Part shown: piece after piece, positions 17,195 through 26,724 of the stretch
How positions within the stretch are numbered: position 1 is the stretch's first letter
Layout: each line of letters starts with the position of its first letter
Source of the DNA: CAYQQR01 sp964420035
GTDB lineage: Bacteria; Bacteroidota; Bacteroidia; Bacteroidales; SM23-62
Direction: 5' to 3'
Length of the DNA: 64,000 nt
NCBI GenBank assembly: GCA_964420035.1
Contig: CAYQQR010000002.1
Coordinates: 1 to 64,000, forward strand
Notes under the pieces: model-generated
Told to the model about the DNA's origin: nothing
The model's input: only the letters and a program-made list of their open reading frames with translations
Database searches by the model: none
Program-made: the position numbers and the translations under genes

Positions 17195-18592
17195 ATGAAA
17201 AGAACCATCATAAAAATACTTTTATTTTTCGGATCGGCCCTGATCATTTTAATTCCTTCCATTATAAACGGATATCCCATATTATTCAGTGATACCGGAA
17301 CCTATATCATGTCTGGCATCCAACTGTATGTCCCCATTGACAGACCCGTATTCTATGGATTGTTCCTGGGGGCATCCAGCTTTCATATTTCCCTTTGGTT
17401 TTCTGTTATTTTACAGGTGCTGTTGTTGAATTTCTTCCTGTTGCTGGTAATTAAAAAGATCTTTTTATTGAAGAAGGCATATCTGAATTTGCTGATCCTT
17501 ACTGTTCTGCTGACGGGTTTGACGTCCCTTGCTTATTATGCCAATCTTTTAATTCCGGATATTTTCTCGGCAATGGTCGTCCTGGGCCTGGCCTGTATCA
17601 TCGCGGAGCCCCGGTGCGGATATTTCACCCTGATCCCCTTGAGCCTCCTCCTCCTGTTTTTCAATATGATGCATTTATCCAACCTGTTGATCACCATGAG
17701 CCTATCCGGGGTATGGCTGATCATCGGTCTTCTTTTCATCAGGCGGCCATGGGTAAGGGAAAGGCTTGTATCTCTTTTGTTTCTTTCCGGTATTGTGGCA
17801 GGGAGCTGGATCGTTCTGCCGGCTGTTAATTCATACCTGGGTGCCGGTTTTGTCACCTCCAGGGTGAAATATATTTTCATGATGGGCAGCCTGGTGGAAA
17901 AGGATCTTATCGGGCCATACCTGGATGAGTACTGCGCTGAAAAGAACTATGATCTTTGTGCATATAAGGATCGGATCAGTAAAAATACCAGCCATTTTTT
18001 ATGGGATTTTGAAAGCCCTTTGTACCAGGGAGGCTGTATGGAGGAGGGATGGGAAAGCTGCTGGCTGGAAAAGGATAAAGAATTTGGCAGGATCATTTCC
18101 GATTTGCTGTCAACCCGGGAGTACAGGAATAAATATCTGCAAATAGCATTCTCGGAAGGGTTCCGTCAGCTGTACACCATTGGTCTGAGGAACCTCAGGA
18201 GCGAAGCCGGGGGTTCCCCTGTCCGGTGGCCCATGGAAGTCTGTTTCAGCAAGGAAGAATATCACAGGTATTTATCTGCTTACCAGCAGGACCATGGACT
18301 GAAATTCAATTTTCTCAGTATGCTTAATAAGCTTGTTACCCTGGTTTCGTTCGCGGGCATTTTATTTTTCTTATTGATACCGGGATTGCGGGAGACAGTA
18401 ACCGTAAGAATGAAGTTGTTTATGGGAACTGTATTCGTGGCCTTGCTGGCCAATGCATATATCACCAGTGTTTTCTCCCATGTAGCGGAACGATACCAGT
18501 CCAGGCTTTCCTGGATCATACCCATGATATTCTTTTCCTTATTATTGGAAAGATTTATTTTCCGGAAGTTGAGTCCCCGGATTGCCCGGTAA
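17195..18592 (+). CDS. Multi-spanning membrane protein of unknown function
   Basis: A 465-aa protein with about 10 hydrophobic segments; I do not recognise a family. The first loop contains FSDTGTY near residue 29, reminiscent of the acidic loop of GT-C glycosyltransferases. A large hydrophilic region of about 130 residues around 225-360 includes five cysteines (EYCAEKNYDLCAYK, GGCMEEGWESCW), which would be extracytoplasmic if the topology is GT-C-like and could form disulfides. The ATG at 17195 is preferred over a TTG at 17174. It is convergent with the GT39 gene (38-bp overlap) and divergent from the GT2/methyltransferase pair. Confidence 0.65.
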   Translation: MKRTIIKILLFFGSALIILIPSIINGYPILFSDTGTYIMSGIQLYVPIDRPVFYGLFLGASSFHISLWFSVILQVLLLNFFLLLVIKKIFLLKKAYLNLLILTVLLTGLTSLAYYANLLIPDIFSAMVVLGLACIIAEPRCGYFTLIPLSLLLLFFNMMHLSNLLITMSLSGVWLIIGLLFIRRPWVRERLVSLLFLSGIVAGSWIVLPAVNSYLGAGFVTSRVKYIFMMGSLVEKDLIGPYLDEYCAEKNYDLCAYKDRISKNTSHFLWDFESPLYQGGCMEEGWESCWLEKDKEFGRIISDLLSTREYRNKYLQIAFSEGFRQLYTIGLRNLRSEAGGSPVRWPMEVCFSKEEYHRYLSAYQQDHGLKFNFLSMLNKLVTLVSFAGILFFLLIPGLRETVTVRMKLFMGTVFVALLANAYITSVFSHVAERYQSRLSWIIPMIFFSLLLERFIFRKLSPRIAR

Positions 18593-20147
18593 ATTCCACC
18601 ATCCTCAACCGGGTCCGTTTCCAGCGGGTCTCGAATGAATAAATGGTTCTTTCACCCTCCAGCGGGGAATCATCAGCGACTCTTATGTACCAGGCACCGG
18701 GATGGAGATATTCGGGATCCGTTTTAACGATGCTGTCCCGCTGCTGGGTCAGGTAGAAACTGGTGGCATGACTCAGGGGTACGAAACGGGCAAAATACAG
18801 TTCGTGTCCCCCGGATAATTGTCCTGCACGAACGGCACCGTGTTTCCAGATCACTTCGGGACTTTCCTTCACGCGGGCCGGTAGGACCAGGAGGTCAAAT
18901 CCCAGCCGGAGTATGAATAAGAGCACAACCGTACTGAGCCAGATGGCGGGAGTATTGTGCCAGGAGAGCCAGGCAAGCCACAGGACGATGGGAACAAAGA
19001 TAAAGATCATGGCTTCCAGCCCGGGGATGGTTTGTGTTGCAGGATACCGGACTGCTATGATCGGCAGTGTCAGGGTGGCCAGGATCATGAGCGGAAAGAC
19101 TACCCTGAAAATCCGGGCCCGGAAATTTTGCTGTTGCATAAGCAGTTCTGTGTTCCAGAAAACCACCGCCAGCAGCAGGGGATAGAGGGAAAAAAGATAC
19201 CGGGGACGCGTGTCCGGGGAGATCCAGTAGACCAGTATATTCACCAGGAAAACCAGGGAGAGGAAAACCAGGATGGGTTGCTGCCGGATGTCCCTGATCA
19301 GTTTTTTGCGTATCAGGGCAATCAGCAGAATACCCCAGGGAAGAAGGTGATAGATCTGCTTAAAGGGAAAGCTTAAGAGGTGCGACAGGCTTTTGCCCGT
19401 CCCATGGGATACCGGTGTGCGTTGTATGCTCTGTTCCCAAAGGGTAATAAAATATTGTTCCGGTCCCGTCTCACGGGAAAGAAAAAAATAATAGGTACCG
19501 ACCATAAGCAGGAAAACACCCAGTCCGGCAAAAGAGGGCCAGCTGTAAAACCACCGCAGCTTTTTTGTGAGGATCAACCAGGGAACCAGGGTCAGTAACA
19601 GGAAAACCAGGGAGGGCAGCCCCTTCATCATGAAACCGACTGCTGTAAGTGCCCAGACTACCGGAAACAGGGTCCGTTTTTTGTCCTTTTGCTCGAAGCC
19701 ATAGACCGACATGATCATCATAAAGCTGATCCAGCCGTAGGTGATGTCTATCAGGCCCAGCATGGAGTCGTAAAAAAGGATCCTGCCGCAGGTCAGGAAA
19801 GCCAGTGCAGAGAGCAGGGCAATCCGGGGACCCAGCTTGTTTTGAAAAACTTTATAAATGGTAGCTCCAAAAAGCAGCAGGGATATCACGGCAGGAAGGC
19901 GGGTCCAGAATTCGTTCACCGTACCGCTTAATTGGTACACGGCCACCAGCAGCCAGTTATAAAGCGGGGGTTTGTTCAGGTATGCAATACCATTGATGGT
20001 GGGTTCTACATAATTTCCTGAGATCATCATCTCCAATGCAACCAGGGCCCGTGTTGGTTCATCGGCATGCAGGGGAAAAGTTCCCAGGTTGATCAGGTAG
20101 GCCGGCAGCATAAGGGATAAAGAGACCACCAGCAGTCTCTTTTCCAT
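18555..20147 (-). CDS. GT39-family (ArnT/PMT-like) glycosyltransferase
   Basis: A 530-aa polytopic GT-C enzyme predicted to transfer a sugar from a polyprenyl-phosphate donor on the outer side of the inner membrane. The first periplasmic loop has HADEPTRALVALEMM with the family DE pair, followed by GIAYLNKPPLYNW; both match ArnT-type proteins. About 11 membrane segments precede a short soluble tail. The ATG at 20147 is used; a GTG at 20177, 4 bp after the stop of the upstream regulator gene, would add 10 residues. Acceptor unknown. Confidence 0.83.
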   Translation of the reverse strand: MEKRLLVVSLSLMLPAYLINLGTFPLHADEPTRALVALEMMISGNYVEPTINGIAYLNKPPLYNWLLVAVYQLSGTVNEFWTRLPAVISLLLFGATIYKVFQNKLGPRIALLSALAFLTCGRILFYDSMLGLIDITYGWISFMMIMSVYGFEQKDKKRTLFPVVWALTAVGFMMKGLPSLVFLLLTLVPWLILTKKLRWFYSWPSFAGLGVFLLMVGTYYFFLSRETGPEQYFITLWEQSIQRTPVSHGTGKSLSHLLSFPFKQIYHLLPWGILLIALIRKKLIRDIRQQPILVFLSLVFLVNILVYWISPDTRPRYLFSLYPLLLAVVFWNTELLMQQQNFRARIFRVVFPLMILATLTLPIIAVRYPATQTIPGLEAMIFIFVPIVLWLAWLSWHNTPAIWLSTVVLLFILRLGFDLLVLPARVKESPEVIWKHGAVRAGQLSGGHELYFARFVPLSHATSFYLTQQRDSIVKTDPEYLHPGAWYIRVADDSPLEGERTIYSFETRWKRTRLRMVEFTGQSGDSTSGK

Positions 20148-20181
20148 ATTGGCATGATATGCCGGGTCTTTCTGCACCTGC

Positions 20182-21348
20182 TTATTTGGAAATGGGCTGT
20201 GCGAACTGTGCCACGTCTTCTGCCTTTATTTCTTTATCGGACAGGATGATCAGGCGTTCCACTACATTGCGAAATTCCCTGATGTTGCCCGTCCAGTCGA
20301 TCTTCTGCAGTTCCTTGATGGCGTCCTGATGGAACTTCTTTTTGGCCATACCGTATTCCGCACAGATCTGTTCATTGAAATGATCGGCCAGCAGGGGAAT
20401 ATCCTCTTTACGTTCATTCAGTGAAGGCACGTGAATGAGTATGACGCTCAGGCGATGATAAAGGTCCTCCCGGAAATTGTTTTTTTCTATTTCCTCCTTG
20501 ATGTTCTTATTGGTAGCTGCTATGATGCGCACATCCACCTGGATGAATTTATCGCTGCCCACCCGGGAGATGCGGTTCTCCTGCAGGGCACGCAATACCT
20601 TGGATTGTGCGGACAGGCTCATGTCCCCGATCTCGTCCAGAAAGAGGGTACCCCCGTTGGCCTGCTCGAACTTTCCTATTCTTTGTTTATGGGCGGAAGT
20701 AAAGGATCCTTTCTCATGACCGAAGAGTTCGCTTTCTATGAGTTCCGAGGGTATGGCCGCGCAGTTTACCTCGACAAAAGGTCCCTGGGCGCGCGGACTT
20801 TTTTCATGGAGCCAGCGGGCAACCAGTTCTTTGCCTGATCCGTTTTCTCCTGTGATCAGCACCCTGGCTTCGGTGGGTGCCACTTTGTCGATCATTTCCC
20901 TGACCTTTTTAATGGCTTTGGATTCCCCTACCATCTCGTAGGTTTTGCTCACTTTACGTTTCAAGGATCTTGTTTCGGTGATCAGGTCGGTGCGTTCCAT
21001 GGCGTTCCGGATGGTCACCAGCAAACGGTTCAGGTCGAGGGGTTTTTCTATGAAATCGAAGGCTCCTTTCTTAATGGCTTCTACAGCGGTGTCAATGTTC
21101 CCGTGGCCCGAGATCATGATGACGGGAATATCCGGGGACTGTTCGAAGATCTTTTCGAGTACTTCTATGCCGTCCATTTCCGGCATCTTGATGTCGCACA
21201 AAACCACATCGACATTTTTTTCCTTCAGAAGCTCCAGTCCTTCCGGCCCGTTGGTGGCCAGGATCACTTCATGCTTCTCGTATTCAAGGATCTCCTGCAG
21301 GGTGTTCCTGATGCTTTTTTCATCGTCGATGACCAGGATCTTTGCCAT
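20182..21348 (-). CDS. NtrC-like response regulator lacking a DNA-binding domain
   Basis: A 388-aa protein. The receiver domain (1-120) has the acidic pocket D8-D9, phospho-acceptor D52 and K102. The sigma54-interacting AAA+ domain (about 140-370) has Walker A GENGSGKE at 167-174 and Walker B FLDEIGD at 236-242. The sigma54-contact loop reads GSFTSA (214-219) instead of GAFTGA. The protein stops about 20 residues after the AAA+ domain, so the usual Fis-type HTH is missing. It should sense a phosphorelay signal and may act on sigma54 holoenzyme from solution, or do something else. It follows the Ppx gene by 2 bp. Confidence 0.9.
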   Translation of the reverse strand: MAKILVIDDEKSIRNTLQEILEYEKHEVILATNGPEGLELLKEKNVDVVLCDIKMPEMDGIEVLEKIFEQSPDIPVIMISGHGNIDTAVEAIKKGAFDFIEKPLDLNRLLVTIRNAMERTDLITETRSLKRKVSKTYEMVGESKAIKKVREMIDKVAPTEARVLITGENGSGKELVARWLHEKSPRAQGPFVEVNCAAIPSELIESELFGHEKGSFTSAHKQRIGKFEQANGGTLFLDEIGDMSLSAQSKVLRALQENRISRVGSDKFIQVDVRIIAATNKNIKEEIEKNNFREDLYHRLSVILIHVPSLNERKEDIPLLADHFNEQICAEYGMAKKKFHQDAIKELQKIDWTGNIREFRNVVERLIILSDKEIKAEDVAQFAQPISK

Positions 21349-21350
21349 AG

Positions 21351-22277
21351 CTAAGACTTTTCAAATATTTCTGCAATTACGCCTTCCTTCAGGGAATAAT
21401 CGGTTTGTATGATCCGGGATATATGGGTTCGCCGGAGGATAAAATTAACAATTATACTGGCGGTAACAATCATATCCACCCGGTAAGATTCCAGGCCGGG
21501 TATTTTGAGTCTTTCTTCCCGGATACTTCGCACCAGCATATAGTGCATGCTTGTATAATCGGCCAGGGGTATCTCATACCAGCTGGATCGTCTAACCGGT
21601 TCCTTTCTGTACCACTGCCAGGCGATCATATTGTAAAAACTCTCAAAGGAACCTGAGGCACCGATAAGGGTCCTTGGGTTATAATGATCCAGTGCTTCAA
21701 AGAGTTCAGGCATTTCTTTGAACAGCAGGAATTCCAGCTCATTGATATCCTCGCGGCGGTAGGGATCGGAAGGCCGGATTCTGTCGAGCAACCGGGCCAC
21801 CCCCAGGGGATAGGAGCCTGACCAGAAAGCTTTGTGGTTGTTGGCAATGATGAGTTCATTACTGCCCCCGCCAATGTCCAGCATCAATACCGGCCTGGCC
21901 TCCAGGGGCACAGAGATTTTTATTCCTTTATGAATCAATTCTGCTTCCCGTTCTCCATCGATCACCTGGATATCATATCCGAATATTTCCTTTATCCTGC
22001 TGAGAAATAATGAGGCATTGGAGGCTGTCCGTATGGCCGATGTAGCCAGAACTCTTGTGGTTTCCGCTTTATATTTCTGTATGACCTGCTGATGCTGTTC
22101 CAGGGCCTTCAAAGCCCTGTCGATGGATTCATCTGAGATGATGTTCCTTCCTATGGTCTCTTCACCAAGTTTGACGGGCAGTTTAGAGGAATGCAGGAAT
22201 TCAAAACCCCGGATACCTGGTTCAGCAATCAGCAGATTGAAGGTGTTTGTTCCCAGGTCCAATACTGCAATCCTCAT
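21351..22277 (-). CDS. Ppx/GppA-family phosphatase (exopolyphosphatase)
   Basis: A 308-aa member of the ASKHA-fold Ppx/GppA family, the single-domain short form without the C-terminal HD domain. The N-terminal phosphate-1 motif is VLDLGTNTFNLLI, phosphate-2 is MLDIGGGSNELII near 133, and ATSAIRTASN near 80 is the conserved adenosine-side loop. It should hydrolyse polyphosphate or pppGpp. It is 2 bp from the NtrC-like regulator and about 10 bp after the ABC permease gene, which suggests one stress-related operon. Confidence 0.88.
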   Translation of the reverse strand: MRIAVLDLGTNTFNLLIAEPGIRGFEFLHSSKLPVKLGEETIGRNIISDESIDRALKALEQHQQVIQKYKAETTRVLATSAIRTASNASLFLSRIKEIFGYDIQVIDGEREAELIHKGIKISVPLEARPVLMLDIGGGSNELIIANNHKAFWSGSYPLGVARLLDRIRPSDPYRREDINELEFLLFKEMPELFEALDHYNPRTLIGASGSFESFYNMIAWQWYRKEPVRRSSWYEIPLADYTSMHYMLVRSIREERLKIPGLESYRVDMIVTASIIVNFILRRTHISRIIQTDYSLKEGVIAEIFEKS

Positions 22278-22287
22278 GGTCGATCGA

Positions 22288-23637
22288 TTAACTTTTATAC
22301 CGGATCCACTTCCAGAGCTCTTTATAGCTTACTTTTTTACCGTACATCAGGATGCCCGTCCTGTATATCTTTGCGGCCAGCCAGGTGGTTCCGAGAAAGA
22401 ACAATATAAGCAGTACCATGGACAAAAGCAATTCGCTCCAGGGCACTGAAAAAGGGATTCGTGCCATCATCACCACCGGGGAGGTGAAGGGTATGATGGA
22501 AAACCAGAATGATACGCTGCTTTCAGGATTGTTTATGGCATTGATCAAAACAAAAATGGCCAGGATCAGCGGGAGGGTTATGGGCAGCATGAATTGCTGG
22601 GTATCCGTCTCATTGTCTACAGCAGCTCCCACAGCAGCGAACAGGGAGGCATAAAGCAAATATCCTCCCAGGAAAAAGAAAACGAAAGAACCCAGCATAA
22701 CGCCGAAATCTATATCTTTCAGGGCATCGAAAGCGGCCAGTAACTCAGGGTTGGTGCCTGCCTCTGCAGCGATCTCTTCAATGGGTATGGCATTGGTGTT
22801 CATTAGATCAGTGGTCGACACCCGTTCGGTGGCCGATTTCAGACTTTCGGGCATGAGCAGGGATTGGGCGCCGATGAGTAAGACGAAAGTCAGGATAACC
22901 CACATTAAGAACTGAAGCAGACCGACCAGGGCAATGCCCACGATCTTTCCCATCATCAGCTGAAAGGGTCGGACCGAGGAAACAATAACTTCGACGATCC
23001 TGCTGGTTTTTTCTTCAATAACGCCCCGCATGACCTGGGCCCCAAAGAAGAAAATGAAAAAATAGATAAGAAATCCTCCGGCATAACCTACTGCCATGGC
23101 CAGACCTGCATGAGATTCCCTTTCCTCTCCCGAGGCGGTCCATTTAATGGTCCGGATGGTGATGTCGGTCTCAATGGATTTAAGAATACTGTCGAGGTCT
23201 TCAATATCATAGGTTGCCAGCTTCAAATCTTCAATCTGTTTCTCCAGGGCATTGGAAATATGCATCAGGGTTTCCAGACTGGGCTGCTTGTCAGAGAAAA
23301 ATACCACTGCATTGGGCACATAGGCCACGGTATGGGAAATATACAGGATCCCGTAATATCCTGAATTCTCAAAACCTTCCTTAAGGTCATGTACATCCTG
23401 GTTTGTTGTATATTCAAACTTCAGGTATTCTGTTTCGGGGATCTGACCGACAAAAAGCCTGGAACTGTCGATGACCGCGATCAGTTTTTGTTCTTTATCT
23501 TCCAGGGTAGCCAGCCATATGGGGACGACCATAAAAGCAGCAAAGAGCAGGGGTCCCAGGATGGTCATGATGATAAAACTCTTCTTCCTTACCCGGGTAA
23601 GGAATTCCCTTTGTATGACGAGCAGTATCTTGTTCAT
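22288..23637 (-). CDS. ABC exporter permease (NatB-like, ABC-2 type)
   Basis: A 449-aa membrane subunit. One N-terminal membrane helix (about 20-42) is followed by an extracytoplasmic domain of some 140 residues and then a cluster of five to six helices, the layout of NatB/YhaP-type ABC-2 permeases. GGFLIYFFIFFFGAQVMRGVIEEKTSRIVEVIVSSV, seen in parts, contains the coupling-helix element EEKTSRIVEV near residue 215. It overlaps its ATPase gene by 4 bp. The exported substrate (sodium, lipid or drug) is unknown. Confidence 0.87.
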   Translation of the reverse strand: MNKILLVIQREFLTRVRKKSFIIMTILGPLLFAAFMVVPIWLATLEDKEQKLIAVIDSSRLFVGQIPETEYLKFEYTTNQDVHDLKEGFENSGYYGILYISHTVAYVPNAVVFFSDKQPSLETLMHISNALEKQIEDLKLATYDIEDLDSILKSIETDITIRTIKWTASGEERESHAGLAMAVGYAGGFLIYFFIFFFGAQVMRGVIEEKTSRIVEVIVSSVRPFQLMMGKIVGIALVGLLQFLMWVILTFVLLIGAQSLLMPESLKSATERVSTTDLMNTNAIPIEEIAAEAGTNPELLAAFDALKDIDFGVMLGSFVFFFLGGYLLYASLFAAVGAAVDNETDTQQFMLPITLPLILAIFVLINAINNPESSVSFWFSIIPFTSPVVMMARIPFSVPWSELLLSMVLLILFFLGTTWLAAKIYRTGILMYGKKVSYKELWKWIRYKS

Positions 23638-24572
23638 GACACCGGTTCCTTTTGATATTCTCTGACCACTTTAATGAATATTTCGTTCATGCCGGGCACC
23701 AGTTCCCTGAATTCGATGATATGCACCCCGGGGATCAGCAGGTTCAGCAGTGCATTCTCCTTTGTTTTTTGCTTCAGCTTGATCTTCGCGGTTATATATT
23801 GAGTCTGGGGATCCCTGTGATGATCCAGTAATTCATATCCGCTGTTCAGTGCCCGCTCGATGTCTTCTGCCTTACCTTCAAAGATCACTTCATAGATATC
23901 CGATTTGTATCTGTTCCTGATATCCTGAATATGGCCTTCAAGAATGGTTTTCGCCTGGTTGATCAGGGTGATGTGATCACACAATTCTTCTACCGAGGTC
24001 ATATTGTGGGTCGAGAAGATTATCGTTGCCCCCTGCTCCCTGAGTTTCAGGACCTCCTGTTTCAGTATTTCCGCGTTGATGGGATCAAAACCGCTGAAGG
24101 GTTCATCAAAGATGAGCAGTTTGGGTTCGTGAAGGATGGTGGTGATGAACTGTACTTTCTGCTGCATGCCCTTGGATAATTCTTCCACCTTTTTGTTCCA
24201 CCAGGCTTCAATCTCGAATTTTTCGAACCAGTAATTCAACTTATCCCGGGCATCGTTTTTGGATAAACCTTTGAGACGGGCCAGATACATGGCCTGCTCA
24301 CCCACCTTCATCTTCCTGTATAATCCGCGTTCTTCCGGAAGATATCCAATCTGGTGGATGTCTCCGGAACGGATATTTCTTCCGTCAAACAGTATTCTTC
24401 CTTCATCAGGAGCGGTGATCCGGTTGATGATGCGAATCAAGGTTGTTTTGCCTGCACCGTTGGGTCCCAATAAACCGTAAATACTACCCTGGGGAACATG
24501 AACGGATACCTTGTCAAGTGCCCTGTGACCGGTAAATTGCTTGGTAACTGCCTCGGCCTGAAGAATGTGCAT
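23634..24572 (-). CDS. ABC exporter ATPase (NatA-like)
   Basis: A 312-aa nucleotide-binding subunit. Walker A GPNGAGKTT near residue 36, signature LSKGMQQK near 138, Walker B LLIFDEPFSG near 157 and the switch histidine in FSTHNM near 192 are all intact. After about residue 220 comes a DUF4162-type C-terminal domain, usual in this ABC-2 exporter class. It is translationally coupled to the permease by the 4-bp overlap and follows dnaJ by 11 bp on the same strand. Confidence 0.9.
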   Translation of the reverse strand: MHILQAEAVTKQFTGHRALDKVSVHVPQGSIYGLLGPNGAGKTTLIRIINRITAPDEGRILFDGRNIRSGDIHQIGYLPEERGLYRKMKVGEQAMYLARLKGLSKNDARDKLNYWFEKFEIEAWWNKKVEELSKGMQQKVQFITTILHEPKLLIFDEPFSGFDPINAEILKQEVLKLREQGATIIFSTHNMTSVEELCDHITLINQAKTILEGHIQDIRNRYKSDIYEVIFEGKAEDIERALNSGYELLDHHRDPQTQYITAKIKLKQKTKENALLNLLIPGVHIIEFRELVPGMNEIFIKVVREYQKEPVS

Positions 24573-24583
24573 GTACTGGAATT

Positions 24584-25735
24584 TTATTGCTCAAAGTAGC
24601 CCCTCATTCTTTCGAAAAAGCTCTTTTCGGCTGAACCAGGCTCGGGCTTAAAGTTAGGAGATTCGAAAAAACTTTCTATTGATTTTTTCTCTTCTTTGTT
24701 CAGTTTTTTCGGGACCCATATATTGGTATGTACCAGCAAGTCCCCTCTTCCATAACGATTTACGTCGGGCAGTCCCTTTGATTTGAGCCGCAGGATCTTC
24801 CCGGGCTGTGTGCCGGCATCAATTTTTATCTTGACTTTCCCGTCCAGGGTGGGTACTTCAACCGTATCGCCCAGAACAGCCTGGGGGAAGCTCAGGTAAA
24901 GATTATACAGCAGATCATTACCGTCACGGATGAGATCGGGATGGGCTTCTTCCTGGACGATGACCAGCAAGTCGCCATTCACACCACCCCGCCGGGCAGC
25001 ATTTCCCTTGCCGCTTACATTCAGTTGCATGCCTTCCCCTACGCCGGGCGGGATATTGACCTTGATGACTTCATCCTGCTTAACAATGCCTTCTCCAAAG
25101 CACTTATTGCATTTTTCGTCAATAACTTCGCCCTCTCCGCCGCAAGTATTGCATATGCTTGAAGTGGACATTTGTCCGAGGAAAGTATTGGTGACCCGTG
25201 TTACCTGGCCACGGCCGTTACAGGTGGGACAGGTTGATTTTGCCGAACCGTTTTTTGCCCCCGTACCGTTACAGCTTTCGCATGGTACGTATTTATTGAC
25301 CTTGAGCTTTTTTTCGGCTCCTTTGGCGATCTCATTCAAGCTGAGTTTGACCCGGACACGGATGTTGGAACCCTTGTTGACCCGGTGGCGCCTGCGGCCG
25401 GAACCCCCAAATCCGAAACCCCCGAAAGCATCGCCGAAGATATCGCCAAAGCTCTCGAAGATATCCTCCATGGTCATGCCTCCGCCGAAGCCGGGTCCAA
25501 ACTGGCTCTTGACCCCTTCATGGCCATAGCGGTCGTACCGGGCCCGCTTGTTGTCGTCCCGCAGAACCTCGTAGGCTTCGGCCGCTTCCTTGAATTTTTC
25601 CTCCGCATTCCGGTCGTTGGGATTCTTGTCTGGATGATACTTCAGGGCCTGCTTACGGTAGGCTTTCTTGATCTCATCCCCGGAAGCGCTCCGCGAAATT
25701 TCCAGTATCTCGTAATAGTCTCTCTTGGTAGCCAT
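24584..25735 (-). CDS. dnaJ: Chaperone DnaJ (Hsp40, class I)
   Basis: A 383-aa full-length co-chaperone that stimulates DnaK ATPase and holds unfolded clients. The J domain (1-70) has HPD in KYHPDKNP; a Gly/Phe-rich linker follows; four zinc repeats of CxxCxGxG type begin near 150 (CESCNGTG, CPTCNGRG, CNTCGGEG, CNKCFGEG); the C-terminal substrate-binding domain completes it. grpE lies 184 bp upstream, a common pairing in Bacteroidota; dnaK is not in this window. Confidence 0.95.
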   Translation of the reverse strand: MATKRDYYEILEISRSASGDEIKKAYRKQALKYHPDKNPNDRNAEEKFKEAAEAYEVLRDDNKRARYDRYGHEGVKSQFGPGFGGGMTMEDIFESFGDIFGDAFGGFGFGGSGRRRHRVNKGSNIRVRVKLSLNEIAKGAEKKLKVNKYVPCESCNGTGAKNGSAKSTCPTCNGRGQVTRVTNTFLGQMSTSSICNTCGGEGEVIDEKCNKCFGEGIVKQDEVIKVNIPPGVGEGMQLNVSGKGNAARRGGVNGDLLVIVQEEAHPDLIRDGNDLLYNLYLSFPQAVLGDTVEVPTLDGKVKIKIDAGTQPGKILRLKSKGLPDVNRYGRGDLLVHTNIWVPKKLNKEEKKSIESFFESPNFKPEPGSAEKSFFERMRGYFEQ

Positions 25736-25834
25736 TCAGTCTAGATCCTCTATTAATTTACTATTGCTGGCATCTTATCTTGTTCTGCCATGTTCATATT
25801 CTGCCGCGCTGTTTCTACTTACTTCCTACTTCCT

Positions 25835-25915
25835 ACTGAACCGAGGAACCGAGGAACCCAGGAAACCAGCCTGCCTGCCGGCAGGCAGGGAACCCAGGAA
25901 CTTCATCCTGAATTC
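25835..25915 (-). repeat. Palindromic intergenic repeat, copy A
   Basis: This element lies between grpE and dnaJ. Its core 25870-25889 is a perfect 20-bp palindrome (CCTGCCTGCCGGCAGGCAGG). 25866-25913 is identical over 48 bp to the reverse complement of 32707-32754. One flank is a degenerate 8-bp tandem of the form GAACCNAG. It does not code and carries no transposase, which suggests a MITE- or REP-like mobile sequence. Confidence 0.75.
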
Positions 25916-25919
25916 AATA

Positions 25920-26522
25920 TCATTCCCCGACGACGACTTTCGCGTACCGGAGTACCTTGTCATTGAACAGGTATCCCTTCGAGATCACGTCCACCACTTT
26001 ACCTTTCTTATCCTCGTCTTCTACAGGGATCTTTGTGACTGCTTCGTGCATATCGGTATCAAAATCCTGATCGATCGCATCCATTTCCCGGATGCCGTTT
26101 TGTTTGAAAAAGTCCTTGAACTTACTGTATATCAAGTGAACACCTTTTTTTATCGCTTCAACGTCCCTGACATTTTCCACGGAATCCATCGCCCTGTCAA
26201 AATCATCCATAACCTGTAAAATGCCGGAATAAACATCGGATCTCACGGCTTGTGTCCACTCTGTTTTCTCTTTGAGCGTTCTTTTTCTGTAATTATCGAA
26301 CTCTGCAGATAATCTGAGATACCGGTCCTGCAAAGCGGCCAGTTTTTCTTCTGCACTTTCTTCCCTGGCCTCTTCCGTTCTTTCTTCTTCCATTCCAGAA
26401 TCTGCCAAAGGGTCATGATCCTTGTTGTCCGCATTGACTTCCTGGCGGTCCTGTTGGGCTCGTTTATTTTTTATTTCCACTTTTTTTTTCGTTGTATCTG
26501 TACTTTCCTTTTTTTTCGTCAT
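25920..26522 (-). CDS. grpE: Nucleotide exchange factor GrpE
   Basis: A 200-aa homodimeric exchange factor for DnaK. The first 60 residues are very charged and disordered (several KKK and EE runs); a long coiled coil follows (EKLAALQDRYLRLSAEFDNYRKR), and the C-terminal beta domain ends in GYLFNDKVLRYAKVVV, matching the family end GYxxxxRVLRxAxVxV. The ATG at 26522 is the first usable start. It precedes dnaJ on the same strand across the repeat-bearing gap. Confidence 0.93.
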   Translation of the reverse strand: MTKKKESTDTTKKKVEIKNKRAQQDRQEVNADNKDHDPLADSGMEEERTEEAREESAEEKLAALQDRYLRLSAEFDNYRKRTLKEKTEWTQAVRSDVYSGILQVMDDFDRAMDSVENVRDVEAIKKGVHLIYSKFKDFFKQNGIREMDAIDQDFDTDMHEAVTKIPVEDEDKKGKVVDVISKGYLFNDKVLRYAKVVVGE

Positions 26523-26682
26523 GGTGCAAAGCGTTTAAGATCGACAAAATCAGCCGTTCAACATTATGCAATTGCGTTCAATGGACTGTTTTATGCAAAA
26601 ATAAAGCCATGTTCGGTTATCCGACAGATTGTCAGAATATAGGAATTAATAGCTGCTAAAGGATTTTCGGGTTGAACAAATA

Positions 26683-26712
26683 GTTGCTGGCTTCTGGTTT
26701 CTCGGCCAGCGA
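26683..26712 (+). repeat. Short degenerate repeat, copy 2, within a hairpin
   Basis: Bases 26683-26700 resemble 1033-1050 (16 of 18 identical). GCTGGC pairs with GCCAGC further on, giving a stem that could reduce read-through after the minus-strand gene ending at 26725. No T-run follows, so it is not called a terminator. Confidence 0.35.
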
Positions 26713-26724
26713 CCGTGAGAGGGG

